This document shows, in pieces, positions 14,965 through 25,872 of a stretch of DNA of 64,000 bases; the first letter of the stretch is position 1; each line of letters begins with the position of its first letter. The position numbers and the translations under genes are program-made. Below the pieces are notes generated by a model, which was not told the origin of the DNA, ran no database searches, and worked only from the letters and a program-made list of their open reading frames with translations. The stretch comes from Porphyrobacter sp. (GTDB lineage: Bacteria > Pseudomonadota > Alphaproteobacteria > Sphingomonadales > Sphingomonadaceae): positions 608,377 to 672,376 of the forward strand of contig JAPZRO010000001.1 in NCBI GenBank assembly GCA_027531395.1. The letters run 5' to 3'.

Positions 14965-17717
14965 GCGGGGTTCTCCTGTTCGTCTGCGAGAATGTCTGTC
15001 CCAAGGATTTGTTTCCACGCCTGCGCCACCTGTGCGCGGGCCGCGGCGAAGGCATCGATCAGCGCGGCGTAGCCTTCGTGTCCGCAGGCCTTCGCCAGCG
15101 CCCGCGCCCCGCCCGGCGAGGGTTCTCGGCCGTCGGGTGCCAGCAGGCGTCCGGCCACCAGCATCCGGCTCATCAGCGCGTGAGGCTGCGCAATGTCGGT
15201 AGGCAGCAGCCCGGCCTCGACCAGCCCGCCGATCGCCACCGCGAGATCGGGATCGAGCGCGTGCGGCACGCTTTCGCCGAGCGGCGCGCCGCTAGCCGTT
15301 TCGCCCTTCAATTGCAGGTAGTGGACAAGGAATTCGAGATCGACCAGCCCGCCGCGCAGCAGCTTGGCGTCGATCGGTCCGCCGGGGTGCTTGTGGCGGG
15401 CCATCTCGGCGCGCATCGCCAGCACCGCCTCGCGCAGCGCCGCCTTGTCGCGCGGGGCATGGAGCACTTCGGCGAGCACCGCGCCCAGCTCCGCGCGCGC
15501 GCGCGCTGAGCCGAACAGCACACGCGCACGCGCGAGCGCCATATGCTCCCAGGTCCACGCCGCCTCGCGCTGGTACTTGCCGAAAGCCTCGCAGCTCACC
15601 GCCAGCGGCCCCTGATTGCCCTGCGGCCGCAAACGCGTGTCGACCTCGTAGAGCGCGCCCTGCGCGGTCGGCACCGATAGCGCGGCGCTGACCCGGCTGG
15701 CCAAGCGGTTGTAATAGACCGTCGCCCCGAGCGGACGCGGGCCATCGGACTGCGCGGCGAAATCGCCGGTGAACAGGTAGACGATATCGAGGTCGGAAGC
15801 GTGGGTCAGCGCCCCGCCGCCCAGCCGCCCGAGCCCGAGCACCACCAACTCGCTATCCGGCACGCGGCCATGCTTGGCGGCGAATTCGGCGATAGTGGCC
15901 TCGGCCGCGAGATCGAACGCCGCCTCGGCGGTGCGCGACAGGGCGCGGGCGATATCGAGCGGATCGGCCAGCCCCTCGATCAGCTGGATGCCGAGCGCGA
16001 AGCGGATCTCGCCGGTGATCACCCGGATCGCGTCGAGCAGCGCCTCGTAATCCTCACGCACCGCCGCGCCGCGCATCCGGGCGACAATCGCGGGAATGTC
16101 GCCGGGAAGATCGAGCGCGTTCCGGTCGAGCAGCGTGTCGATCAGATCGGGCTTGCGCGCCAGCTCGTCGGCCAGCACCGGCGCGAGCGTGAGCGCGGCC
16201 ACCAGCCGGTCGATCAGGTGCGGGCGGGCGACCAGCAGGCGGAAGGTGGTGATCGCGCTAGGCACGCTTTCGAGAATGCGTTCCCAGCGGGTGAGCGCGC
16301 GCTGCGGATCGTCGCTGCGGGCGATCGCCCTGATCAGCGCCGGCGCAAGCCGGTCCCACGCCGCCACCGCCTGGGGCGAACGGATCGCGGCATGGCGCCC
16401 GTCGCGCCAGCTCTCGATCCGCTCTGCCAGCGTCTCGGGCTCTTCGAAGCCGAGCGCGGCGAGTTCGTGCGCGAGATCGCTTGCGGCAGCGGCCGGAGCC
16501 GGGGCCGTCTCGGATGCACCGATCAGCTGCTCGTAGATCGCCGCGGTGCGGCCCGTCAGCTCGGTCAGCTCGGCCACCAGCGCCGCGCCATCGGCCAGCC
16601 CGTCGAGCCGCGCGACCTGATCGAGCGCCTCGCCCTCGGGCAGGCTGTGGGTCTGGCGGTCGTTCACCATCTGCAAGCGGTGCTCGACGCTGCGCAGCCG
16701 GTCATAGCCCTCGCCAAGGGTCAGCGCGCTCTCCTGCGTGATCCAGCCCGCAGCGGCCAGCGCATCGAGCGCATGGCGCGTGCCGCGCACCCGCAGCGAG
16801 GTGTCGCGCCCGCCGTGGATCAGCTGGTGGGTCTGGGCATAGAACTCGATCTCGCGGATGCCGCCGCGCCCGCGCTTCACGTCGAAATGCGGACCCGGCG
16901 CAGGCGGGCCCTCGTGGCTGTCGCGGATGCGTTGGGTGAGCGCGCGGATCTCCTCGATCGCGCCGAAATCGAGCTGGCTGCGCCACACGAAGGGGCGGAT
17001 CTGGGCGAGGAAATCCTCGCCTGCGGCAATGTCCCCCGCCGCCGCCCGCGCACGAGTGAAGGCGGCGCGCTCCCACGCCAGCGCCTGCCCCTGATAATGC
17101 GCCAGCGCCGCGCCCACGGGCACGGCGAGCGGGCTGATCTCGCTCGCGGGCCGGAGGCGCAGATCGACCCTGAGCGCATAGCCCTCGTCGGTATTGGCCG
17201 CGAGCAGCGCCACGATCCGGCGCGCATAGCGCTGCGCCGCCTCGCCCGGATCATCGCTCGCCCGGCGCGGCAGGCGCTCGCGGTCATAGAGGAAGATCGG
17301 ATCGATGTCGGACGAGTAGTTGAGCTCGCCCGCGCCCTGCTTGCCGAGCGCCAGCGCGATGAAGCCGTCGGTGCTGTCCTCGCCGGAGCGCTCGGCGATC
17401 GCGGTCCGGATCGCGCGGTCCAGCGCGCGGTCGGCAAAACCGGTCAGCTCCTCCACCACCCGGGCGAGCGGGAAGGCCCCCGCCAGATCACCCACTGCCA
17501 GCGCCGCCGCCAGCGCCAGCCGCTCGCGCCGCAGCGCCACTTCGGTATCGGGATGGGCGCTGTGAGAGCGCGCCAGTGCCAGCGCCGCCTCGCCCTCGCC
17601 CGCCGCCAGCAGCGCGGCAAGATCGGGCTGGCGATCGAGCGCGCGCGCCAGAAACGGCGCATGGGCCCGGGCGCGAGCAAGCGCGCTGGCCCAGTCTGCG
17701 GTCTGAATCTCTCCCAT
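14961..17717 (-). CDS. glnE: Bifunctional glutamine synthetase adenylyltransferase/deadenylyltransferase
   Basis: Two nucleotidyltransferase modules (LGKQGAGELNYSSDIDPIFLYD and LGRLGGGALTHASDLDIVYLF), about 919 aa. Confidence 0.95.
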   Translation of the reverse strand: MGEIQTADWASALARARAHAPFLARALDRQPDLAALLAAGEGEAALALARSHSAHPDTEVALRRERLALAAALAVGDLAGAFPLARVVEELTGFADRALDRAIRTAIAERSGEDSTDGFIALALGKQGAGELNYSSDIDPIFLYDRERLPRRASDDPGEAAQRYARRIVALLAANTDEGYALRVDLRLRPASEISPLAVPVGAALAHYQGQALAWERAAFTRARAAAGDIAAGEDFLAQIRPFVWRSQLDFGAIEEIRALTQRIRDSHEGPPAPGPHFDVKRGRGGIREIEFYAQTHQLIHGGRDTSLRVRGTRHALDALAAAGWITQESALTLGEGYDRLRSVEHRLQMVNDRQTHSLPEGEALDQVARLDGLADGAALVAELTELTGRTAAIYEQLIGASETAPAPAAAASDLAHELAALGFEEPETLAERIESWRDGRHAAIRSPQAVAAWDRLAPALIRAIARSDDPQRALTRWERILESVPSAITTFRLLVARPHLIDRLVAALTLAPVLADELARKPDLIDTLLDRNALDLPGDIPAIVARMRGAAVREDYEALLDAIRVITGEIRFALGIQLIEGLADPLDIARALSRTAEAAFDLAAEATIAEFAAKHGRVPDSELVVLGLGRLGGGALTHASDLDIVYLFTGDFAAQSDGPRPLGATVYYNRLASRVSAALSVPTAQGALYEVDTRLRPQGNQGPLAVSCEAFGKYQREAAWTWEHMALARARVLFGSARARAELGAVLAEVLHAPRDKAALREAVLAMRAEMARHKHPGGPIDAKLLRGGLVDLEFLVHYLQLKGETASGAPLGESVPHALDPDLAVAIGGLVEAGLLPTDIAQPHALMSRMLVAGRLLAPDGREPSPGGARALAKACGHEGYAALIDAFAAARAQVAQAWKQILGTDILADEQENPA

Positions 17718-17857
17718 CAACCGCCTCTCTGACCGCGCTTGGCCTTGCGGGCAAGAGGTGTCTGGTCGCCCTACCGCTTCGCTACTCGAGGGCGAGCTTG
17801 CACCCCGCCTGCGCCTCTGCGATTGAGGCGCGCGATAGCGATACAGAGGACAGCACG

Positions 17858-19561
<1,704 letters not shown>

Positions 19562-19569
19562 GCGCCATC

Positions 19570-20550
19570 ATGACGATGATCATGCCCCCCGAATGGGCGC
19601 CGCAGGACTGGATCTGGATCGGCTTTCCGCACCTTGCCGAGGAGTGGCCGGGCTGGCTCGAACCGGCGCAGGTGCAGATGGCGGCGTTTGCGAGCGCGGT
19701 GGCGGAGAGCGGGCAGCAGGTGCGGCTGCTGGTTCGCGACGAGGCCAACGAGGCCCGCGCGCGCCAGCTGGTCAGCAGCAAGGTGGTGCTCGAACGCCGC
19801 GTCTATGGCGATATCTGGCTGCGCGACACAGGGCCGCTGGTGGTGCGCGAGGCGGACGGCACCCGCAGCGCGCGGCGGTTTGGCTTCAACGGCTGGGGCG
19901 GCAAGTATCTGATGCCGGGCGACACGGCTATCGGTGCGGAAATCGCGCGCGATGCGGGCCTCGCCATCACCACCACGAGGATGATCCTCGAAGGCGGAGC
20001 GGTGGACGGCGACGGGACAGGGCTGGTCGCCACCACCGAGCAATGCCTGCTCAACCCCAACCGCAATCCGCAGATGAGCCGCGCCGAAATTGAGGCGGAA
20101 CTGAGCCAGCAACTCGGCTTCACCCGCGTGCTGTGGTTCGGCAACGGGCTGATCAACGATCACACCGACGGCCATGTCGACAATCTCGCCCGCTTCGTCG
20201 CGCCGAACCGGCTGGTGGTGCCGCAGGCGACCGGCACGGACGATCCCAATGCCGCGATCTATGCCGACGCCGCCGCGCGTGCCGAGGCGGCAGGGGTCGA
20301 GGTGGTGCGCATCCCCTCGCCCGGCCTCATGACCCGCGACGGGGTGATCGAACCGGCGAGCTATGTGAACTTTGCCATCACCACGCATCTGGTGGTGGTG
20401 CCGACCTTCGGCAGCCCCCACGATGCCGAGGGCGTCGCCGCGATCGCCGCGCTGTTCCCCGACCGCGAGACCATCGGCCTGCCGGGCGAGGCAGTGCTGG
20501 CGGGCGGCGGGGGCTTCCATTGCGCCAGCCAGCAGATGCCCGCTGCTTAA
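19570..20550 (+). CDS. Agmatine deiminase family protein (peptidyl-arginine deiminase superfamily)
   Basis: PPEWAPQDWIWIGFPH, DIWLRDTGPLVV, EGGAVDGDGTGLVATTEQCLLN, NDHTDGHVDNLARFV and the C-terminal GGGGFHCASQQ Cys motif. Confidence 0.9.
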   Translation: MTMIMPPEWAPQDWIWIGFPHLAEEWPGWLEPAQVQMAAFASAVAESGQQVRLLVRDEANEARARQLVSSKVVLERRVYGDIWLRDTGPLVVREADGTRSARRFGFNGWGGKYLMPGDTAIGAEIARDAGLAITTTRMILEGGAVDGDGTGLVATTEQCLLNPNRNPQMSRAEIEAELSQQLGFTRVLWFGNGLINDHTDGHVDNLARFVAPNRLVVPQATGTDDPNAAIYADAAARAEAAGVEVVRIPSPGLMTRDGVIEPASYVNFAITTHLVVVPTFGSPHDAEGVAAIAALFPDRETIGLPGEAVLAGGGGFHCASQQMPAA

Positions 20551-20573
20551 CGCTTCGTTAGGAACTTGGGGCG

Positions 20574-20726
20574 ATGGTGCGGACCATGAACCGTGCGATC
20601 GCCCTTGCTGCCCCGCTCGCCGCTGCCACCGGCCGGATCGACCCGCTTGAGGTGGCGCGCAGCCTGATCGTGCTCGGCTGCGCCGCCGCCCTGATCCTCG
20701 CGCGCCAGCCCTTCCTGCCGTTTTGA
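20574..20726 (+). CDS. Possible small protein (50 aa), hypothetical
   Basis: ATG-initiated ORF MVRTMNRAIALAAPLAAATGRIDPLEVARSLIVLGCAAALILARQPFLPF with one hydrophobic segment. It fills the gap downstream of the deiminase gene. Confidence 0.35.
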   Translation: MVRTMNRAIALAAPLAAATGRIDPLEVARSLIVLGCAAALILARQPFLPF

Positions 20727-20745
20727 CCGCTTCGCGCGGCTGTCG

Positions 20746-21111
20746 TTACTGACGGCCGTGGTTCCAGATCACCGCCAGCGTCCCGCTGTGAAAGGCTGCA
20801 ATTGCAAGGTTGCTCAGCACGACCGGATTGGTGAACGAGCCGACAGTGAAGGGCGTCGTCAGCTTGTAGATGACCTGGACCAGCAGCAGCGCCGCAACCA
20901 TCGCGGGCACCGGCTTCAGCAGCAACGCGCCCGAGCAGAGCAGGATCGCCAGATAGACCGAGAGCAGGATGCCTCGCGCCGGTGAAGCCGGGCCAAAAGC
21001 GGCCTCCACCCAGCCCGCGTGCCCCATGATGCTCCCCGTCACGGGCACCAGCACCGCAATGTTGAGCAGCAGCGAGAGGGTGATCATCATCGACATGGAC
21101 GACTGCGGCAT
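20746..21111 (-). CDS. Small multi-pass membrane protein, hypothetical
   Basis: 121-aa ORF with about four hydrophobic segments, directly downstream of thrS (1-nt overlap). Confidence 0.7.
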   Translation of the reverse strand: MPQSSMSMMITLSLLLNIAVLVPVTGSIMGHAGWVEAAFGPASPARGILLSVYLAILLCSGALLLKPVPAMVAALLLVQVIYKLTTPFTVGSFTNPVVLSNLAIAAFHSGTLAVIWNHGRQ

Positions 21112-23105
21112 CAGGCGAGATCCGGCGGGGTGCCCTCGCTACGCAGCATCGCAATCGCCTCCGCGAGCGGCATCACCTTCTGGTGCTCCGCGCCGAGCGT
21201 CCGCACCGCGACGGTGCCTTCCTCGGCCTCGCGCTTGCCGACCACCAGCAGGTGCGGGACCTTCGCGAGGCTGTGTTCGCGCACCTTGTAGTTGATCTTC
21301 TCGTTGCGGGTGTCGGTCTCGACGCGGATGCCGACAGCGCGCAGCTGGGCGGCGACGTCCTCGGCATAGGGATCGGCGTCCGAAACGATGGTCGCCACCA
21401 CCGCCTGCACCGGCGCGAGCCATGCGGGGAGTTTCCCTGCGAAGTGCTCGATCAGGATGCCGATGAAGCGTTCATAGGAGCCGAAGATCGCGCGGTGGAG
21501 CATCACCGGACGGTGCTTTTCGCCATCCTCGCCGATGTAGTGCGCGTCCAGACGCTCGGGCAGCACCCGGTCCGACTGGATCGTGCCGACCTGCCAGGTG
21601 CGGCCGATCGCGTCGGTCAGGTGCCATTCGAGCTTGGGCGCATAGAACGCGCCTTCGCCGGGGAGTTCCTCCCATTCGAGGCCATTGGCGGTCAAAGCAT
21701 CGCGCAGTTCCTGCTCGGCCTTGTCCCAGTCGGCATCCGAACCGAAGCGCTTTTCGGGGCGCAGCGCGAGCTTGATGTCATAGGTGAAGCCAAAGTCGCG
21801 GTAGACGCTATCCGCCAGCGCGATGAAGGCCTGCACTTCGCTCACCACCTGCCCCTCGGTGCAGAAGATATGCGCATCGTCCTGCGTGAACTGGCGCACG
21901 CGCATCAGCCCGTGGAGCGCGCCATGCGGCTCGTTGCGGTGGCAGCAGCCCATTTCGCCGAGGCGGATCGGCAAGTCGCGGTAGGACGTGATCCCCTGCT
22001 TGAACACCATGACGTGGGCCGGGCAGTTCATCGGCTTGATCGCCATCCACGCGGCATCATCGGCGACCTTGGGAGAGGCGACGCCCGACTCTTCATCGAC
22101 GTCCGGAACGATGTCCGGCACCGCGAACATGTTCTGCGCGTATTTCCCCCAGTGGCCCGACTGGGTCCACTGGCGCACGTCCATCAGCTGCGGGGTCTTG
22201 ATCTCACGGTAGCCCGCGCCGTCCATCTTGCGGCGCATATAGGCCTCGAGCTCGCGCCAGATGCGGTAGCCCTTGGGGTGCCAGAAGACGCTTCCGTGGG
22301 CCTCTTCCTGCAGGTGGAACAGGTCCATCTCGCGGCCCAGCTTGCGATGATCGCGCTTGGCGGCTTCCTCAAAGCGCGTGAGGTGCGCCTGAAGCTGCTT
22401 CTTGTTGAGCCAGCCGGTGCCGTAGATGCGGGTGAGCTGGGCATTGTTCTGGTCGCCGCGCCAGTAGGCCCCGGCGGTGCGCATCAGCTTGAAGGCATCG
22501 GGATCGAGCTTGCCGGTCGAGGGCAGGTGCGGGCCGCGGCACATGTCGAGCCAGTCGTTGCCGCTCCAGTAGACCGTCAGTTCCTCGGTGCCGGGGAGTT
22601 CCTTGGCCCATTCGGCCTTGAACACCTCGCCCTCGGCCTCCCACTTGGCGATGAGGTCCTCGCGGCTCCACACCTCGCGGCGCAGCGGCTTGTCGGCGCG
22701 GATGATCTCGCGCATCTTTTCCTCGATCGCCGGAAGATCGTCCATGCCGAAAGGCTCGCGGCTCTCGGGGGCCTTCACGTCATAGTAGAAGCCATCGTCG
22801 GTCGCCGGGCCGAAGGTGATCTGCGTGCCGGGCCACAGCGCCTGCACCGCTTCCGCGAGCACGTGGGCGTAATCGTGGCGGGCGAGTTCGAGCGCATCGG
22901 CCTCGTCGCGGCTCGTCACCAGCGCCAGCTCGGCATCGCCCTCGAACGGCCGGCCCAGATCGCGCAACTCGCCGTTCACCCGCGCCGCGAGCGCCGCCTT
23001 GGCAAGGCCGGGGCCGATCGCCGCGGCAATGTCCGCCGGGGTCGAGCCCTGCGGCACTTCGCGCACCGAGCCATCGGGCAGGCTGATCTTGAGCAGTTTG
23101 GTCAT
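21111..23105 (-). CDS. thrS: Threonyl-tRNA synthetase
   Basis: TGS-domain N-terminus, [43 protein letters not shown] and a class II synthetase core. Confidence 0.97.
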   Translation of the reverse strand: MTKLLKISLPDGSVREVPQGSTPADIAAAIGPGLAKAALAARVNGELRDLGRPFEGDAELALVTSRDEADALELARHDYAHVLAEAVQALWPGTQITFGPATDDGFYYDVKAPESREPFGMDDLPAIEEKMREIIRADKPLRREVWSREDLIAKWEAEGEVFKAEWAKELPGTEELTVYWSGNDWLDMCRGPHLPSTGKLDPDAFKLMRTAGAYWRGDQNNAQLTRIYGTGWLNKKQLQAHLTRFEEAAKRDHRKLGREMDLFHLQEEAHGSVFWHPKGYRIWRELEAYMRRKMDGAGYREIKTPQLMDVRQWTQSGHWGKYAQNMFAVPDIVPDVDEESGVASPKVADDAAWMAIKPMNCPAHVMVFKQGITSYRDLPIRLGEMGCCHRNEPHGALHGLMRVRQFTQDDAHIFCTEGQVVSEVQAFIALADSVYRDFGFTYDIKLALRPEKRFGSDADWDKAEQELRDALTANGLEWEELPGEGAFYAPKLEWHLTDAIGRTWQVGTIQSDRVLPERLDAHYIGEDGEKHRPVMLHRAIFGSYERFIGILIEHFAGKLPAWLAPVQAVVATIVSDADPYAEDVAAQLRAVGIRVETDTRNEKINYKVREHSLAKVPHLLVVGKREAEEGTVAVRTLGAEHQKVMPLAEAIAMLRSEGTPPDLA

Positions 23106-23202
23106 GTCTATCGCAATCCGTCTCGTTTGGGCGGCCCTTAAGGCAAAGGACTACGCACCGGAAGAGCGGTGTTGAGCGAAAACCGGTTCGGGAAGGACAC
23201 CG

Positions 23203-23280
23203 CGCCGCCCCGATCCGGGCGGCGGGCTGCCGGGCTTACCCCGCGCGCCGCCGCCCCCGGATGGTAGTCCGGGTGGTGGT
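23203..23280 (-). promoter_or_regulatory. Candidate transcription/translation attenuator of thrS (alternative stems 1:2, 2:3, 3:4)
   Basis: Minus strand. Strand 1 CCCGGA (23268-23273) pairs with strand 2 TCCGGG (23256-23261). Strand 2 extension GGGCGGCGG (23248-23256) is a perfect 9-bp complement of strand 3 CCGCCGCCC (23217-23225). Strand 3 CGCCGCCC also pairs perfectly with strand 4 GGGCGGCG (23203-23210). Confidence 0.75.
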
Positions 23281-23310
23281 GGTCGTGGTGGTGGCGAGCA
23301 GCTTGGCCAT
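23236..23310 (-). CDS. Threonine-rich leader peptide (24 aa) upstream of thrS
   Basis: ATG GCC AAG CTG CTC GCC ACC ACC ACG ACC ACC ACC ACC CGG ACT ACC ATC CGG GGG CGG CGG CGC GCG GGG TAA = MAKLLATTTTTTTRTTIRGRRRAG. 9 of 24 residues are Thr, 7 of them consecutive. Below the ORF-track length cutoff. Confidence 0.82.
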   Translation of the reverse strand: MAKLLATTTTTTTRTTIRGRRRAG

Positions 23311-23317
23311 GGCCGGG

Positions 23318-23346
23318 CTTATAGGCACAAAGGCTTTCGCTGTCAT
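23318..23346 (-). promoter_or_regulatory. Sigma70-type promoter of the thrS leader
   Basis: Minus strand ATGACA (-35, 5/6 to TTGACA), 17-nt spacer, TATAAG (-10). Its expected start site is near the leader ATG. Confidence 0.75.
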
Positions 23347-23361
23347 TACCGAAGGCGCGGA

Positions 23362-25035
23362 CTAGACGGCGAGCTTGCCCGAGCCCTTCTCGCTCGTGAT
23401 CACCTTGGTCCCCGCGAGCCTGGTCGAACGCTGCTTCACGCTGCCGGTGAAGCGGTATTCGGTGGTGGCGCGCGCCGGGGTCAGCTCCACCGCCATGTAG
23501 CCGCGCTGCGCCGTGTCGGCCCACTTGAGCTGGGCATTGGTGCTCACCAGCGCGCTCGCCAGATCGGCCGGCTTGATGAAGCCGAGATAGGTCTCGAACC
23601 CCGGCGAGCTGACCGAGCACACGCCAAGCTCAACACCCACCTTCGCCCCGTCCTGCGCCAGTTCGAAAGCCCAGCCGTTGTGGGTGTCGCCCGCCAGCAC
23701 CAGCAGGTTGGCATCGGCGGCAAGCGCCGCCTTGAACACCCGCTCGCGCGCGGCGGGATAACCGTCCCATGCATCCATGTTCGAGGGCAGGCCGGCCTGA
23801 CTCGCCATCGCCGCCGCCTTCAGCCGCTGGCTGACGAAGTCGGGCAGGCTGCCGCCGATCTGGTCGACGAGGCCGACAGGGGTCTTGAGATTGCCGATCA
23901 GCACCTGCTGCACCAGCACCTGCCACGATGTGCCGCTCGCGGTCGAGGCCTTGAGCCCCTCGGCCAGCCACGCCTCCTGCGCCTGCCCGAGCAGCTGGCG
24001 ATCGGGGTTGGCCCAGTCGCCGTCGCGGAAGCGGTTCAGCGCTTCCATCGCGCCCTGCGGGTCCTTCTGTCCGGCCAGCACCTTGCCCAGATCAAGCTGC
24101 TTGTCGCGGCCTTCGAGACGGGTGTCGAGCTTGAACAGGGTGGCCAGATCGCCGACCTGATAGGCGGCATAGGGATCGTCCGAGACCGGCATCCATTCGC
24201 GGTAGGCGCGCTTGGCGGCGGCCTTGCGCACCTGCCAGTCTCCCTCGGTATCCGGCTGGTGATTCTGGGCGCCGGTTTCGTAGCTGTCGTTGGCGGTTTC
24301 GTGATCGTCCCACACCGCGATCATCGGCAGCACCTGATGCAGACGCTGGCAATCGGGATCGGCGCGGTAGGTGGCGTAGCGCAGGCGGTAATCGGTCAGC
24401 GCGACGATCTCGGTCGCGGGCGCCAGCACACGTTCGGCCACACCCTGCCCCGGATTGGGGTAATTGTCCGCGCCGTATTCGTAGATGTAATCGCCCAGAT
24501 GCACCGCAAGATCGCAGTCATTGGCCTCCACCGCATGGCCATAGGCGTTGAACCAGCCGAAGCCGTAATTGGAGCAGGAGAACACCGCCATGCGGAACTT
24601 CTGCACACCCGCTTCCGGCAGGGTGCGGGTGCGGCCGACGGGCGACTTCGTGCCGTCGGGTGCGATGAAGCGGTAGAAATACCAGCGCCCCGGCGCGAGG
24701 CCGTCGGCCCAGGTCTTGACGCAGAAATCGCTGTCCGGCCCGGCTGCCTTGCCGGTGCTGCCCTCGGCGACCAGCTTGGCGAAATCCTCGGTCTCGCTCA
24801 TTTCCCAGGCGAGATAGGCGGGCGCGTCGGAGACATAGCGGGTCCACAGCATCACCTTGTCGGTGCCCGGCTCCCCGCTCGCGACATTATGGGTGAAGCC
24901 CTTGCCGAAGCCCTGCGCGGCCAGCGGCGCGGCAGCGACGGCCGCCGAGGCGCCCGCAAGCGTGAACAGATTGCGGCGGGTAAGTGCATTGGGGGCCGGA
25001 GCCGGCTGGGCGGCGATATCGTCGGTTTTGATCAT
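23362..25035 (-). CDS. phoD: PhoD-like alkaline phosphatase, Tat-exported
   Basis: Twin-arginine signal LTRRNLFTLAGASAAVAAAPLAAQ, FTHNVASGEPGTDKVMLWTRY, HLGDYIYEYG, VWDDHETANDSYETGAQ and LAGDTHNGW. Confidence 0.92.
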   Translation of the reverse strand: MIKTDDIAAQPAPAPNALTRRNLFTLAGASAAVAAAPLAAQGFGKGFTHNVASGEPGTDKVMLWTRYVSDAPAYLAWEMSETEDFAKLVAEGSTGKAAGPDSDFCVKTWADGLAPGRWYFYRFIAPDGTKSPVGRTRTLPEAGVQKFRMAVFSCSNYGFGWFNAYGHAVEANDCDLAVHLGDYIYEYGADNYPNPGQGVAERVLAPATEIVALTDYRLRYATYRADPDCQRLHQVLPMIAVWDDHETANDSYETGAQNHQPDTEGDWQVRKAAAKRAYREWMPVSDDPYAAYQVGDLATLFKLDTRLEGRDKQLDLGKVLAGQKDPQGAMEALNRFRDGDWANPDRQLLGQAQEAWLAEGLKASTASGTSWQVLVQQVLIGNLKTPVGLVDQIGGSLPDFVSQRLKAAAMASQAGLPSNMDAWDGYPAARERVFKAALAADANLLVLAGDTHNGWAFELAQDGAKVGVELGVCSVSSPGFETYLGFIKPADLASALVSTNAQLKWADTAQRGYMAVELTPARATTEYRFTGSVKQRSTRLAGTKVITSEKGSGKLAV

Positions 25036-25130
25036 GGCGGCGGCGTAACCCTCTCCCGTTGCGCGGCTGTGACAGTCTGGAGGGGACGTTGTGCTTGCGT
25101 GTTGCCGCCAGCGCAAGGCATGGTGGCAGC

Positions 25131-25865
25131 ATGAGCGACGTGATGCACCACACTCTTTACGATGGCCGCCGGATCGCCTTCCGCTTCACCGATGGAACCG
25201 GCCCATGCCTCGTGTTCCTGCCGGGCTACATGTCCGACATGAGCGGGAGCAAGGCGAGCGCGCTTTTTGCCGAAGCGCAGGAACAGGGCCGCGCCTGCCT
25301 GCTGATGGACTATTCGGGCTGCGGGCAGAGCGCGGGCGACTTCGCCGACGGGATGCTCTCGAAATGGCGCGACGAGGTGCTGGCCCTGGTGGCGAGCTAC
25401 GTCAGCGGACCGGTGCTGCTGGTCGGCTCCTCGATGGGCGGATGGCTGATGCTGCTGGTGGCCGAGCACCTGAAACACCGCCTCGCGGGGATAATCGGCA
25501 TTGCCCCTGCCCCCGATTTCACCCGCTGGGGCTATTCCGAAGCCCAGCGCGCTAGCCTCGCAGCGGGCGAGATCCTCTATGAACCCAACCCCTATGGCCC
25601 GGAGCCGACCCCGACCCATCCCGGCTTCTTCGCCGATGCCGAATGCCATGTGCGGCTGGACGGGCCGATCGACATCACCTGTCCGGTGCGCCTGATCCAC
25701 GGCAAGCAGGATGCCGATGTGCCGTGGGAGATTTCGCTGCGCCTGAAGGCCGCGCTGCGGTCGGCTGACGTTCAGGTGACGCTGGTAGAGGACGGCGACC
25801 ACCGCCTGTCGCGCGACAGCGACATCGCCACCCTCAAGGCCATCGTGGCCGGATTTTACGGATAG
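25131..25865 (+). CDS. Alpha/beta hydrolase
   Basis: LVFLPGYMSDMSGSKA, nucleophile GSSMGGW and C-terminal DGDHRLSR His motif. Confidence 0.88.
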   Translation: MSDVMHHTLYDGRRIAFRFTDGTGPCLVFLPGYMSDMSGSKASALFAEAQEQGRACLLMDYSGCGQSAGDFADGMLSKWRDEVLALVASYVSGPVLLVGSSMGGWLMLLVAEHLKHRLAGIIGIAPAPDFTRWGYSEAQRASLAAGEILYEPNPYGPEPTPTHPGFFADAECHVRLDGPIDITCPVRLIHGKQDADVPWEISLRLKAALRSADVQVTLVEDGDHRLSRDSDIATLKAIVAGFYG

Positions 25866-25872
25866 ACCCCGC

